Shown: positions 26,088 through 35,963 of the stretch, one piece after another
Numbering within the stretch: the stretch's first letter is position 1
How the letters are laid out: every line of letters starts with the position of its first letter
NCBI RefSeq assembly: GCF_051846935.1
Contig: NZ_JBPYCS010000001.1
Location: forward strand, 62,001-126,000
Direction of reading: 5' to 3'
DNA from: JBPYCR01 sp051846935
GTDB taxonomy: Bacteria; Bacillota; Bacilli; Bacillales; Amphibacillaceae
Length of the DNA: 64,000 nt
Program-made: the position numbers and the translations under genes
The notes under the pieces: generated by a model
The model's database searches: none
The model's input: the letters and a program-made list of their open reading frames with translations, nothing else
Told to the model about the DNA's origin: nothing

Positions 26088-27200
26088 ATGAAAATCAAGG
26101 AAGTTGAGATTTACTCCATTGCACTACCATTAGAAGAACCGTTTGTCATTAGCTATTCAACGAGCTATTCTATGGCATCGATTATTGTAAAAGTAACGAC
26201 AGATACAGGCCTGGTTGGATATGGTGAAGGCTTAGCTGATGAGCATGTTACAGGTGAAATTGCAGAAGGAGTTTATCAAGTCATTAAAACAAAGCTTGCT
26301 CCTGCGATTATAGGTGAAAACCCATTACATATGGAACGAATACATGAATTAATGAATAAAGCGATTTATGGTGCACCAACCGCAAAAGCGGCAATTGATA
26401 TTGCTTGTTATGATCTAGCTGGAAAAGCACTTGGTGTACCTGTGTATGATTTGTTAGGAGGACGCTATCACAAAGAATTTCCGATTACACACGTGCTCAG
26501 CATCGATACACCTGAAAAAATGGCAGAAGATGCGGCAAAAAGAGTTGAACTAGGATATGCATCTTTTAAAATGAAGGTAGGAACGGATATTTTTGAGGAT
26601 GTTGCGCGTATTAAAGCGGTAAGAGAGCGTGTTGGAGAAACAATTGCGATCCGTGTGGACGTGAATCAAGGCTGGAAGACGAGTGGTAACACACTACAAG
26701 CATTAGAAATGCTAAAGGGCGTTTCTATTGATTGGATTGAACAACCTGTGTTAGCGGATGATATTGACGCAATGGCAGAGGTGAAATCAAAATCAGCCTT
26801 TCCACTTATGATTGATGAAGGTATGCGCGGTACGCGTGAAATGCGTCAAGTCATCTCTAAGCGTGCAGCAGATAAAGTTAATATAAAACTTATGAAGTGT
26901 GGAGGAATCTATCCGGCTATGAAGCTTGCGCATATGGCTGAGATGGCACAAATCGATTGCCAAGTAGGCTCCATGGTAGAATCGTCTATCGGTTCGGCAG
27001 CTGGCTTTCACGTATCGTTTTCTAAAAAGATTATAACGAGCGTTGAGTTGACGGGTCCGTTAAAATTTAGTGAAGATATTGGTAATTTGCACTATGATGT
27101 TCCTTTCATTCGCTTGTCCGAAAAACCAGGACTAGGTGTAGATGTTAGCGAGGATACATTAAAGGCACTAACAATAATATCTGAAAGGGTTTCAGAATAA
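26088..27200 (+). CDS. Enolase-superfamily enzyme (MLE/dipeptide epimerase group)
   Basis: A 370-aa protein from the ATG at 26088 (AAAGGGG upstream). The open frame runs back to 25803, but that part lies against the IS remnant and is not conserved. The catalytic lysines are K161 and K163 (KMK) and K267 on the opposite side (NIKLMK). Metal ligands are D191, E218 and D243. The pair of lysines across the barrel fits muconate-lactonising/epimerase chemistry. A GNAT gene starts 2 bp after its stop, so the two are co-translated. Dipeptide or N-acyl amino acid epimerase is plausible; the substrate is not readable. Confidence 0.87.
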   Translation: MKIKEVEIYSIALPLEEPFVISYSTSYSMASIIVKVTTDTGLVGYGEGLADEHVTGEIAEGVYQVIKTKLAPAIIGENPLHMERIHELMNKAIYGAPTAKAAIDIACYDLAGKALGVPVYDLLGGRYHKEFPITHVLSIDTPEKMAEDAAKRVELGYASFKMKVGTDIFEDVARIKAVRERVGETIAIRVDVNQGWKTSGNTLQALEMLKGVSIDWIEQPVLADDIDAMAEVKSKSAFPLMIDEGMRGTREMRQVISKRAADKVNIKLMKCGGIYPAMKLAHMAEMAQIDCQVGSMVESSIGSAAGFHVSFSKKIITSVELTGPLKFSEDIGNLHYDVPFIRLSEKPGLGVDVSEDTLKALTIISERVSE

Positions 27201-27201
27201 A

Positions 27202-27912
27202 ATGCGTTCATGTTTACAATCAGGAAACCTTCAAAGTGGCCAAGCATATAAGATAGCATATTTGTCTATCGATGATTTGCCTAAAATGTTGGTACTCCAA
27301 GAAAAGGTAATTGAATCGATTGAACAAAAAGACTCATTACAACCGTTAACCGTGCAAGAATTTACAACGATTTTTTCAGGTAAAGGCTTTGTAATCGGAG
27401 TGTTTATTGATGAAAAACTAATTGCTTTACGGGCGATGCTCGAGCCTAAGATCGATGAGGAACACTTTGGATTGGATGCCGGTTTGCCAGATGAAGACCT
27501 TGAAAAAGTTATTTATCAGGAGATTTCCTGTGTTGATCCTGCATACCGAGGAAATCGATTGCAACAAATGATGGGACGAATTGTAATGAATGAGCTTGAT
27601 CGCGATCGATTTCGTTATGTAAGTGCAACGGTTGCACCTTTCAATATACCAAGTTTAAAAGATAAATTAGCTCTCGGCTTAGAAATTGTAGCTTTAAAGG
27701 AGAAGTACGAAGGGAAGCTCCGCTACGTTTTTATGAAAGATTTAAATTTGAACAAACGTTTGTATAAGAACGAAGTTTACATTGAAATGGGTAAAATAAC
27801 GGAACAAAAGCAATTGCTCCAATCGGGTTATTTAGGTGTTGGAATTCGAGAAATAGAAGGCAAATGGTTTGTTCAATATGCTCAGCCTACCAATTCAAAA
27901 GATTCATGTTAA
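27202..27912 (+). CDS. GNAT-like N-acetyltransferase
   Basis: A 236-aa protein. The central segment EISCVDPAYRGNRLQQMMGRIVMNEL (about 112-137) matches the acetyl-CoA binding motif of GNAT enzymes (R-G-N/x-G/R-L). FRYVSATVAPFNIPS follows as the next strand and helix. The start is 2 bp after the epimerase stop, indicating one operon and probably one pathway, for example acetylation of the epimerised amino compound. That joint role is inference. Confidence 0.7.
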   Translation: MRSCLQSGNLQSGQAYKIAYLSIDDLPKMLVLQEKVIESIEQKDSLQPLTVQEFTTIFSGKGFVIGVFIDEKLIALRAMLEPKIDEEHFGLDAGLPDEDLEKVIYQEISCVDPAYRGNRLQQMMGRIVMNELDRDRFRYVSATVAPFNIPSLKDKLALGLEIVALKEKYEGKLRYVFMKDLNLNKRLYKNEVYIEMGKITEQKQLLQSGYLGVGIREIEGKWFVQYAQPTNSKDSC

Positions 27913-28069
27913 AAAGTGGGAAAAATATAACAGTAGGATTATTCAGTTACAGGTAGACTAGAGTGGGAGATTATTAGTATAATAGTATGTATAACTGTTT
28001 AAAAATAAACTTTGTTCATCCTATGTATGATTATATAGGGACAGTAGAAAAGATCGAGGGGGAATAGTA

Positions 28070-29071
28070 ATGAAAAAATGGCTACAATTAATGGCGTTCG
28101 CTGTTATTGCCGTTCTGGCATTAGCTGCTTGTGGAGGCGGAAATGACGACGCCGAAGACGCTGCTGAAGAAGGTGGAGAATCGTATACAGTTGGTGCAAC
28201 ACAAATTGTTGAACATCCATCGCTTGATCGCGCGTATGAAGGTTTTCAAGCAGCACTTAAAGATGCGGGGCTTAATGTAGAATACGATTTTCAAAGCGCC
28301 CAAAATGATCCGAATAATGTAAAGCCAATTTCGGACGGATTTGTTGCTGATGGAGTTGACTTAATATTTGCAAACTCAACACCGAGTGCGTTAGGTGCTG
28401 CAGAAGCTACAAACGATATTCCAATTGTTTTTACATCGGTTACGGATGCTGTGGATGCAGGGCTAGTAACATCTATGGATGAGCCTGGTGAGAATATTAC
28501 TGGTGTTCTTGATTTACACCCAGATGCAATTGCTGAAACAATTAATTTTATCGATACGTACTACAAGGATGCAGCAGTTGGCTTAATATATAATGCAGGA
28601 GAGCCTAACTCGGTAACACAAATTGATGCAGTTAAGGAAGCTATCGAAGGTACGAGTCTTACAATTGAGGAGCGTACAGTTGCTAATGGATCAGAGGTTC
28701 AGCAAGCAGCAACAACACTTGTAAGTGATGTAGATGTATTTTATATCATTACGGATAATACAGTTGTAGAGGCTTTAGATAGTGTTATATCTGTAGCAAA
28801 TGAGCAAGATATTCCACTCGTAGTAGGAGAGCCAGACTCTGTTGCTAAAGGCGGATTCGCTACGTTCGGTATTGACTATTACACAATTGGTTACCGTACA
28901 GGTGAAATGGCGGCAGAGATTTTAACTGGAGAGAAAACTACTAAAGATATAGCAGTAGAGTATCCACCAGAGATTCAGTTGTTTATAAACAAAAATGCTG
29001 CAGAAGAACAAGGAATTGAATGGCAAGATGCATGGGATGAAGACGCTCAGTTTGTAGACCCAGCACAATAA
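28070..29071 (+). CDS. ABC transporter substrate-binding lipoprotein (TrpX/PF04392 type)
   Basis: A 333-aa protein. A signal peptide with lipobox LAAC places the lipidated cysteine at 21, then an acidic linker. The mature part has the family layout with GATQIVEHPSLDRAYEGF, DGVDLIFANSTPSALGA and PIVFTSVTDAV. It delivers substrate to the permease and ATPase encoded downstream. Family members bind tryptophan/tyrosine-like compounds, but the substrate here is unproven. The start follows GAGGGGG. Confidence 0.88.
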   Translation: MKKWLQLMAFAVIAVLALAACGGGNDDAEDAAEEGGESYTVGATQIVEHPSLDRAYEGFQAALKDAGLNVEYDFQSAQNDPNNVKPISDGFVADGVDLIFANSTPSALGAAEATNDIPIVFTSVTDAVDAGLVTSMDEPGENITGVLDLHPDAIAETINFIDTYYKDAAVGLIYNAGEPNSVTQIDAVKEAIEGTSLTIEERTVANGSEVQQAATTLVSDVDVFYIITDNTVVEALDSVISVANEQDIPLVVGEPDSVAKGGFATFGIDYYTIGYRTGEMAAEILTGEKTTKDIAVEYPPEIQLFINKNAAEEQGIEWQDAWDEDAQFVDPAQ

Positions 29072-29095
29072 AAATATAATCGTGCAACCAATAGT

Positions 29096-29136
29096 AGAAC
29101 AGAGAAGAAGCAGGCTATGGCCTGCTTCGCTGTTCT
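29096..29136 (+). terminator. Intercistronic hairpin after the binding-protein gene
   Basis: AGAACAG and GAAGCAGGC pair with GCCTGCTTC and CTGTTCT around a short loop. No T-run follows, so it probably attenuates transcription or stabilises the upstream message, giving more binding protein than permease. Confidence 0.6.
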
Positions 29137-29186
29137 ATATATAACTATTCATTTATTACAGTAAGAGGTGCGGGAAGGAGGCTATC

Positions 29187-30164
29187 ATGCTTTTATCTTT
29201 ATTCGGCGCTGTAGAATCGGGCGTCATCTATGCAATAATGGCTCTAGGTGTTTATTTGTCCTTCCGCGTACTGGATTTTCCAGATTTAACAGTAGACGGA
29301 AGCTTTGTTACAGGCGGAGCTGTTGCGGCAATTTCTATTATTAATGGTATTCCCCCAGCCGTTGCGACTTTAATGGGCGCTGGTGCTGGTTTTTTAGCAG
29401 GCTGTATAACCGGAATTATTCATACAAAAGGTAAAATAAATGCATTGCTTTCAGGAATTTTAATGATGATTGCATTATATTCGATAAATTTACGCATAAT
29501 GGGACAGCCAACATTATCGCTTTTAAATGAGAGCTCTCTCTTTAAACAGTTGCAATCTGTTTGGGCAGCGACCGGTCTTGATGCATTTTTTAACGGAATT
29601 TTAACTTCTATGGGAGCTGAGCGTGTTCCTAGTACTTGGGTTATTGTGTTTGTAATGATATTTGTAACGCTTTTTATTAAGTTTCTGACTGATTTCTTCT
29701 TGAAAACAGAAATTGGCCTTGCTTTACGCGCTACGGGAGATAATCAGCGGATGATTCGAAGCTTATCTGCGAACACAGATGTGCTCATAATTGTTGGCGT
29801 TGGTATTTCTAATGCTCTTGTAGCGTTATCCGGAGCCTTAATTGCACAGCATGGTAGTGTAGCGAATGTTAATATGGGGATAGGGATGATCGTTATCGGT
29901 CTAGCCTCTGTTATTATAGGAGAAGCATTGTTTGGCAAGCGAACAATTGCAATAGCAACGATTGCTGTTATTGGCGGTGCTGTTGTTTATCGGATCGTTG
30001 TGACGCTCGCACTCCGGGTCGACTTTTTGGAAACAGGAGATATGAAGTTAATTACAGCAATACTCGTTATCTTAGCTTTAGTTACACCGAAGATCATGCA
30101 GGCGCAAAAGGAGAAAAAACGACGCTTAAAAAAACGTGCCGAACTGAAAGTAGAGGATGTTTAG
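29187..30164 (+). CDS. ABC transporter permease (LivH-like)
   Basis: A 325-aa integral membrane protein with eight or more helices and the branched-chain-type permease core (VYLSFRVLDFPDLTVDGSF near the N-terminus, then GLALRATGDNQRMIRSL, the cytoplasmic coupling segment, near 173). It ends in a lysine/arginine-rich tail. Single-permease organisation is typical of TrpXYZ-type importers. Start ATG after GGAAGGAGGC. Confidence 0.88.
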   Translation: MLLSLFGAVESGVIYAIMALGVYLSFRVLDFPDLTVDGSFVTGGAVAAISIINGIPPAVATLMGAGAGFLAGCITGIIHTKGKINALLSGILMMIALYSINLRIMGQPTLSLLNESSLFKQLQSVWAATGLDAFFNGILTSMGAERVPSTWVIVFVMIFVTLFIKFLTDFFLKTEIGLALRATGDNQRMIRSLSANTDVLIIVGVGISNALVALSGALIAQHGSVANVNMGIGMIVIGLASVIIGEALFGKRTIAIATIAVIGGAVVYRIVVTLALRVDFLETGDMKLITAILVILALVTPKIMQAQKEKKRRLKKRAELKVEDV

Positions 30165-30165
30165 A

Positions 30166-30960
30166 ATGCTCAATCTACGAAATATATCAATCACTTTTAA
30201 TGAAGGTACACCGGATGAAAAGAAAGCATTGCGTACAATTAATCTTGAATTAAAAAAAGGCGAATTCGTTACCGTAATTGGCGGAAACGGAGCAGGAAAG
30301 TCTACACTAATGAACGTTATATCTGGATATTTATCTCCAGACGTTGGTGATATTTTTATTGCTAATGAACGCGTGGATCATTTACCGGAATATAAAAGGT
30401 CATCTTACATTGGCCGTGTTTTCCAAGATCCAATGGCAGGTACGGCACCGACGATGACAATTGAAGAAAATTTGGCTATGGCCTATTCAAGAGATAAAAA
30501 AAGAAAGTTACAATTAGGAGTAAATAAAAAGCGGAGAGAAATGTTCCAAGAGTATTTGCGAACATTAAACCTCGGCTTGGATCAACGCTTAACCGCAAAG
30601 GTAGGTTTGCTTTCAGGTGGAGAACGCCAAGCGCTGTCTTTATTAATGGCTACATTTACTGAACCAAATATTTTATTGCTTGATGAGCATACAGCAGCAT
30701 TAGACCCAGCTCGTGCTGAACTGATTACAACAATTACAGCTGATGTAGTGAAGAAATATGAGCTAACGACGTTAATGGTAACACACAATATGCAACAAGC
30801 ACTGGACTTAGGAGATCGATTAATAATGATGGACGCTGGACAAATTATTTTCGATGTACGAGGAGAAGAAAAGAAGGCTTTAACGATCGAAGATTTGCTT
30901 CATGAATTCCAACGAATTCGTGGCACACAGCTTGATAACGATCGAGCAGTTTTAGGATAA
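30166..30960 (+). CDS. ABC transporter ATP-binding protein (importer)
   Basis: A 264-aa protein from the ATG at 30166, chosen because AGAGG lies 9 nt upstream; the ATG at 30157 has no spaced ribosome site. Walker A GGNGAGKST is at 39-47, then the Q-loop, signature LSGGERQAL and Walker B LLLLDEHTAALDP, in which the usual proline after DE is histidine. It is the third gene of the importer operon, 1 bp after the permease stop. Confidence 0.92.
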   Translation: MLNLRNISITFNEGTPDEKKALRTINLELKKGEFVTVIGGNGAGKSTLMNVISGYLSPDVGDIFIANERVDHLPEYKRSSYIGRVFQDPMAGTAPTMTIEENLAMAYSRDKKRKLQLGVNKKRREMFQEYLRTLNLGLDQRLTAKVGLLSGGERQALSLLMATFTEPNILLLDEHTAALDPARAELITTITADVVKKYELTTLMVTHNMQQALDLGDRLIMMDAGQIIFDVRGEEKKALTIEDLLHEFQRIRGTQLDNDRAVLG

Positions 30961-30970
30961 TCATACGGAT

Positions 30971-31005
30971 AAAGGACTTAAACATTTTGTTTGAGTTCTT
31001 TTTTT
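30971..31005 (+). terminator. Importer operon terminator
   Basis: AAGGACTTAAAC pairs with GTTTGAGTTCTT and runs into seven T directly after the ATPase stop. Confidence 0.85.
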
Positions 31006-31147
31006 GTCCAATTTTTTCTCGTATTATGAGCTTTAATAGTATGACATAGCAATTAAATTAATTTTATTAATCTTATAACGAAAAATATGCGTATAAATTA
31101 GTTATTTATAGAAAATATTGAAACTTAACTTACAAAATTCCTTCTTT

Positions 31148-31521
31148 ATGTTATTATTTTTAAAATATATAATAGTGAGTTTTAATGCCGTATTTATGGC
31201 AACAAACTCATTTAAGCAAACAGCGCAGGCTGTAATATCGTTGTCGATGCTCGGTGCTATGGGGGACATTTACTATTTTTAATGAGCGGTACCAAAAGGA
31301 GCGTTGTGTGGAAATTGACGAAACTCATTATGGAGAGAAGTATATTAGGAAGGAACTCTCATTCTCTAGAGTAAGAGATTGCGAGTTTTAAAAAAAAGGA
31401 GAGATGTGCGCCATGTGTAAAAATTACTGTTATTGGCCCAAGAGCTGGTCGTCTTGATACAGGCTATCTCGTTGTTGATGATTTATTAGCGATATGTAAG
31501 CTTCACACCACTGGCAGTTAG
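31148..31521 (+). pseudogene. Decayed coding remnants
   Basis: Two short frames without intact genes. At 31148-31282 a 44-aa frame contains NAVFMATNSFKQTAQ and LGAMGDIYYF but has no ribosome site. At 31417-31521 a frame reads VKITVIGPRAGRLDTGY and stops at TAG. They look like broken pieces of one or two older genes. I cannot name the parents with confidence. The rest of 31006-31681 shows nothing. Confidence 0.35.
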
Positions 31522-31681
31522 CACGATATTAAATATAACGAATAGCGTACCGTTTTATGCTTTAATTAAGACCAAGACTATCTACAAGACATAACGGTCT
31601 GTGTTGTGCTTGTGCATTGAATCAAATCAACAAGTTGAATTGAGCTTGTACAAAATTAGATATCCGAGGGGGGGACTCATT

Positions 31682-32161
31682 ATGAAGCTGGATCAAATGG
31701 ATAAGGATATATTGGAATATTTACAAAGGGATTCCAATATTACCAATGCGGAATTGGCTAGGAAATTAAATATTTCACCTCCAGCAATGCATGGAAGGGT
31801 GAAAAGACTGTATAACGATGGGTTTATTGATAAGCACGTTTTAATCTTGAATGCATCAAAGCTCGGTTTTGATCTTTTATGTTTTATTTTTTTAAATACG
31901 AATGTACATCAGCTTGAGCAATTAAATCAGTTTGAAGCTAAAATTCAAGAACTACCCCAAGTGCTCGAATGCTATACGTTAACGGGTGAATATGATTATA
32001 TGCTAAAGGTCGTTAATAAAAACTCGAATAATTTGCAGCACTTTATTCGTCAGCTTAATGGCATTTCCGAAATTACTAGAATTCAAACAAGTATTTCATT
32101 ACGAGAAGTGAAGTTTTCAACCGAGCTTCCAATCGGGGATGAACAATCGGTGCAAGACTAA
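31682..32161 (+). CDS. Lrp/AsnC-family transcriptional regulator
   Basis: A 159-aa protein from the ATG at 31682, which has a GAGGGGGG site upstream; the frame is open earlier but begins without one. The N-terminal winged HTH reads LDQMDKDILEYLQRDSN ... NAELARKLNISPPAMHGRVKRL. The C-terminal RAM/effector domain includes ECYTLTGEYDYMLKV. An MFS carrier gene begins 17 bp downstream, so this regulator probably controls an amino acid or related transporter encoded with it. Confidence 0.9.
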   Translation: MKLDQMDKDILEYLQRDSNITNAELARKLNISPPAMHGRVKRLYNDGFIDKHVLILNASKLGFDLLCFIFLNTNVHQLEQLNQFEAKIQELPQVLECYTLTGEYDYMLKVVNKNSNNLQHFIRQLNGISEITRIQTSISLREVKFSTELPIGDEQSVQD

Positions 32162-32178
32162 CGGCTGGAGGCATCAAA

Positions 32179-33351
32179 ATGGGAAGATGGAAAGTATTAA
32201 GTTATGTATCAATTGCTCAAATATCTGCTTTAAGTTTATGGTTTAGTGCAGCAGTTATTTTGCCTGAATTGAAGAATGTATTGGCGTTTAGTTCGTGGTT
32301 GGAAAGTGCAATGAATATAGCTGTGCCAATAGGTTTTGTTTGTGGTGCTCTTTTTAGTGCGGCAATAGGCTTAGCAGATCGATACAATACGAGGAAGCTT
32401 TATGCAACGTGCGCAATTTTTGGAGCTATCTTTAATGGATGCATACTGTTGGCCCAGACACCGGAGCAAATCGTCCTCTTAAGACTTTTAACGGGGATCG
32501 CCTTGGCGGGCGTTTATCCAACAGCGGTGAAGGTGATTACGAACTGGTTCCCCAAAAATCGTGGATTTGCGATGGGTGTTTTAATTGGTGCGTTAACAAT
32601 TGGATCTGCATTGCCTCATTTAATAGGCGTTTTCTTTTATACGATAGATTGGCGTATGGTTGTTATAGTGAGTTCGGTTTTATCTATATTTTCCGCTTGG
32701 ATTATGAATAGTTTAGTGGAGGATGCCCCCGATACAATAGAGGAAGCTGTATTTTCTTTTCGACATTTAAAGAACGTTGTCCATAATAAACGAGTCATGC
32801 TGGCTAATTATGGGTACTTCGGACATATGTGGGAATTGTATGCAATGTGGACTTGGATTCCTGTGTTCTTAATACATAGCTTCCAATCTACATTATCTGT
32901 TAGTTTTATATCGTTCATCGCCTTTTTAATTATTGGTATTTCGGGATTAATCGGCTGTGTTCTAGGAGGAGTTGCATCGGATTATATCGGACGTTCTAAT
33001 TTAACGATCATTGCCATGCTTGTGAGTGCAATATGCTGTATGTTAATAGGTGTTACCTACGGCCGTGCAATGTGGCTAACTATTGTCGTTGCTGCGATAT
33101 GGGGTGTAGCTGTAATTGCTGATTCGGCTCAGTTTTCGGCAGTTGTATCCGATCTTGCCCCTAAAAAATATGTAGGTACTGCACTTACTTTCCAAATGGC
33201 AGTTGGTTTTCTCATCAGTGTATTATCTATTAATCTTATTCCGATCGTAGCTTCGCTCATTTCATGGAAGTGGGTATTTATTGTTCTTAGTATTGGTCCG
33301 TTTCTAGGAATTGCATCTATGTGGCGCTTGAAAAAAATAGAAAATGCATAA
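32179..33351 (+). CDS. MFS transporter
   Basis: A 390-aa protein with 12 predicted helices. Motif-A-like loops are AIGLADRYNTRKL after helix 2 and GGVASDYIGRSN in the second half. It is co-transcribed with the upstream Lrp-type gene. Start after GGAGGCATCAAA. The direction and substrate are unknown; the family resembles CynX/NarK-like anion and amino-acid-derivative carriers. Confidence 0.85.
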   Translation: MGRWKVLSYVSIAQISALSLWFSAAVILPELKNVLAFSSWLESAMNIAVPIGFVCGALFSAAIGLADRYNTRKLYATCAIFGAIFNGCILLAQTPEQIVLLRLLTGIALAGVYPTAVKVITNWFPKNRGFAMGVLIGALTIGSALPHLIGVFFYTIDWRMVVIVSSVLSIFSAWIMNSLVEDAPDTIEEAVFSFRHLKNVVHNKRVMLANYGYFGHMWELYAMWTWIPVFLIHSFQSTLSVSFISFIAFLIIGISGLIGCVLGGVASDYIGRSNLTIIAMLVSAICCMLIGVTYGRAMWLTIVVAAIWGVAVIADSAQFSAVVSDLAPKKYVGTALTFQMAVGFLISVLSINLIPIVASLISWKWVFIVLSIGPFLGIASMWRLKKIENA

Positions 33352-33518
33352 TTGCCGAAAAACCTTTATATAAAGAATAGTACAGAGATCCTATATTTTA
33401 GAATCAGAAAAACAACAGCTGTGAATATGACGATGAGTTTTATCCGATGTTTGGTCAACGATTAGAAGTAAATATTGTGAAAGAAATGTTAGATTATGGA
33501 TCAAGTATTAAAAATGAA

Positions 33519-33804
33519 CGATGAGCTCTATCAGGAATTAGTACATTCGGAGACAAATCGTGATTACGTGGCATTAGAAAGTATACTAAAAAGGTGCAAC
33601 ACGAAGTTGATAGAGATGAATTGAAGGGACAACAACAAAATTAAAGTACGTAATAAAGTCGCTTATGGGTACAGAAACTTCACGAATTATAAGAGTCGAA
33701 TCATGCTTTATTTCAAGCGAAAACATAAAGAAACAAAACACAATACAAAACATAAAGAAACACACTCCAATGCAAATGAAATAGCATTGAAGTGTGTGCA
33801 TTAA
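33519..33804 (+). pseudogene. ISL3-family transposase C-terminal remnant 2
   Basis: The frame MNDELYQELVHSETNRDYVALESILKR... is broken; then IEGTTTKLKYVIKS shifts frame into AYGYRNFTNYKSRIMLYFKR and ends TAA at 33802. It is the same C-terminal transposase block as remnant 1 but on the opposite strand. A hairpin CACACTCCAATGC...GCATT-AGTGTG overlaps the end. Confidence 0.75.
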
Positions 33805-33975
33805 GGCTATTACCCCTCTTTAAGCTGACTGGAACGATAGTCGATGGACTCCTGCGGAAAGCCTGTCGGTTGTAGTGCAAGTCAGCGAAAACAGAGCGCT
33901 AGCTTTCATGTTTTTGTTCTACTTCATTATTAAGTATTCCTCAACTCCAACGTCATTCGACAAAGAACCCTTCTT
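33805..33975. repeat. Empty-site counterpart of the 25.0-25.6 kb repeat
   Basis: The reverse complement aligns by eye with 25058-25302 plus 25567 onward, without the 264-bp MITE: AGTCAGCTTAAAGAGGGG then TAATAGCC. It contains one GC-rich core (GACTCCTGCGGAAAGCC). Confidence 0.75.
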
Positions 33976-33997
33976 CGCAGCTGGCTGTTAGTTTAGT

Positions 33998-34903
33998 TTA
34001 AGCATTTGTTGTTGCTGTACTAACTTGTAGTCCGTTCGGGTCGAGCTTTAATGATTTAATTTCATAAGCAGGCAAATTCTTTTGTAATTCCTCCGCTATG
34101 GATGCACCTTTACCACTTGGTACGAAAGAAATCATTGTTGGACCCGATCCGCTTAAGACCGTTCCATACGCCCCAAGTCTCGTTGCTTCTTCGCGGATTT
34201 TTGTATAGTCAGGAATAAGCTTGGCGCGATATGGTTCATGAAACATATCCTTCTCCATCATTTTCCCTGCTAAATGATAATCTCCTGCTATAAGGGCAGC
34301 AATCATTAAATTACTAATACCGCTCGCTCTTGTGGCATCTTTCATTGTTAGTTGTTCAGGAAGCACTTTTCGTGCATCCTCAGTTCGTACTTCAAAGTCG
34401 GGAATATAAATGACTAAATCCGTCTCAATAGCCGGGAGTTGTTTATATTCAACTTCGTTATCAATCATTACCGTAATAACAAATCCACCGAGCAAACATG
34501 GTGTGACATTATCGGGATGCCCTTCAATTTCTACTGCATAGTGCAGTCTTTGTTCTTTCGTTAAATTAAGATTTAGTAGTTGATTTGCTAGCTCAATTCC
34601 CGCAACGATAGCAGATGCACTACTGCCAAGACCTCTTGCTAATGGGATTTCGCTTTTGACAATAACTTTACAAGCGGGGAGCTCTTCCCCATATTTTTCG
34701 GCTATTTGCACGGCAATTTTATAAATGAAATGGTCTTCGGCTATCGGATTAGCAGGCAGGATAGGGGATTGATGTTCGAATTCCCACGTATCCTGTGTTT
34801 CAACATCCAATGTTAAATAGCGACTGACCGCAACTCCAGCTGAATCATAGCCTGGACCTATATTTGCGGAGCTTGCGGGTACAGAAATTGTAAATTTACG
34901 CAT
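33998..34903 (-). CDS. thrB: Homoserine kinase
   Basis: A 301-aa GHMP kinase phosphorylating homoserine for threonine synthesis. The ATP-binding loop PLARGLGSSASAIVAG is near residues 87-102. The N-terminal VPASSANIGPGYDSAG and C-terminal GAYGTVLSGSGPTMISF are GHMP motifs. Last gene of hom-thrC-thrB; its start overlaps the end of thrC by 8 bp. Confidence 0.97.
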   Translation of the reverse strand: MRKFTISVPASSANIGPGYDSAGVAVSRYLTLDVETQDTWEFEHQSPILPANPIAEDHFIYKIAVQIAEKYGEELPACKVIVKSEIPLARGLGSSASAIVAGIELANQLLNLNLTKEQRLHYAVEIEGHPDNVTPCLLGGFVITVMIDNEVEYKQLPAIETDLVIYIPDFEVRTEDARKVLPEQLTMKDATRASGISNLMIAALIAGDYHLAGKMMEKDMFHEPYRAKLIPDYTKIREEATRLGAYGTVLSGSGPTMISFVPSGKGASIAEELQKNLPAYEIKSLKLDPNGLQVSTATTNA

Positions 34904-35963
34904 TGTTTACCGTTTGTTTAATATAAGCTGTGACAGCTTCTTCGTCATTAGGTAAGGAGATAGGATCTACTTCGAGTTGGTCAATTGCTGTTTGAGGGTC
35001 TTTTAAACCATTACCAGTTAAAACAGCGACAACTTTACTTCCAGGTTCGATGGATCCTTTTTCAACTTGTTGTATTAAGCCAGCTATAGATGCACATGAT
35101 CCAGGCTCTGCAAATATACCTTCTTTTTGAGCTAAAAGTGTAAAAGCATGCAAAATTTCATCATCTGTAACAGAAGAAATTAACCCATTTGACTCATCTC
35201 TTGCGTTTGTTGCAAGCTGCCAGCTAGCAGGGTTACCTATCCGTATTGCAGTAGCAACGGTTTCCGGCTCTGTTATCACTTTATCTTGTACGATAGCTGC
35301 AGCGCCTTCTGCTTCAAATCCGAACATTTTAGGAAGGCCTGTGTTATTTTTTTCGTTATATTCCTTGAAGCCTTTCCAGTAAGCACTAATGTTTCCTGCA
35401 TTTCCTACTGGGATAGCGAGCACGTCAGGTGCTACTCCACCGAGCTGATCGCACACTTCAAAAGCAGCTGTTTTTTGTCCTTCTAAACGATGTGGATTCA
35501 CTGAATTCACGAGCGTTACTGGAGACGTTTTACTAATTTTTTGAACCATTTTTAACGCATCGTCAAAATTACCGTCAATTTGGACGATTTCTGCACCGTA
35601 CATCATTGCTTGGGCTAGTTTTCCTAAGGCTACCTTTCCTTTTGGAATAATAACAATTGCACGCATGCCAGCCTTTGCAGCATATGCAGCAGCAGATGCA
35701 GATGTGTTCCCGGTTGAGGCACAAATAACGGATTTGCTTCCGTCTTCTGCTGCTTTAGCAACAGCCATCACCATGCCGCGGTCTTTAAAGGAACCGGTAG
35801 GATTCGCACCTTCCACCTTCCCGTACAGCTCAATACCAAGCTGTTTGGATAAGTGCGGGAAGTGAATGAGCGGTGTATTTCCTTCATGTAATGTAAGTAC
35901 AGGTGTTTTTTCAGTAACGGGTAAAAAGTCTTTATAATGTGTAATTAATCCTGTCCAATTCAT
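34896..35963 (-). CDS. thrC: Threonine synthase
   Basis: A 355-aa PLP enzyme converting O-phosphohomoserine to threonine. The Schiff-base lysine is in GANPTGSFKDRGM (near residue 60), the phosphate loop is VGNAGNISAYWKG, and the CASTGNTSASAAAYA segment is typical. It overlaps hom by 4 bp and thrB by 8 bp. Confidence 0.97.
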   Translation of the reverse strand: MNWTGLITHYKDFLPVTEKTPVLTLHEGNTPLIHFPHLSKQLGIELYGKVEGANPTGSFKDRGMVMAVAKAAEDGSKSVICASTGNTSASAAAYAAKAGMRAIVIIPKGKVALGKLAQAMMYGAEIVQIDGNFDDALKMVQKISKTSPVTLVNSVNPHRLEGQKTAAFEVCDQLGGVAPDVLAIPVGNAGNISAYWKGFKEYNEKNNTGLPKMFGFEAEGAAAIVQDKVITEPETVATAIRIGNPASWQLATNARDESNGLISSVTDDEILHAFTLLAQKEGIFAEPGSCASIAGLIQQVEKGSIEPGSKVVAVLTGNGLKDPQTAIDQLEVDPISLPNDEEAVTAYIKQTVNNA

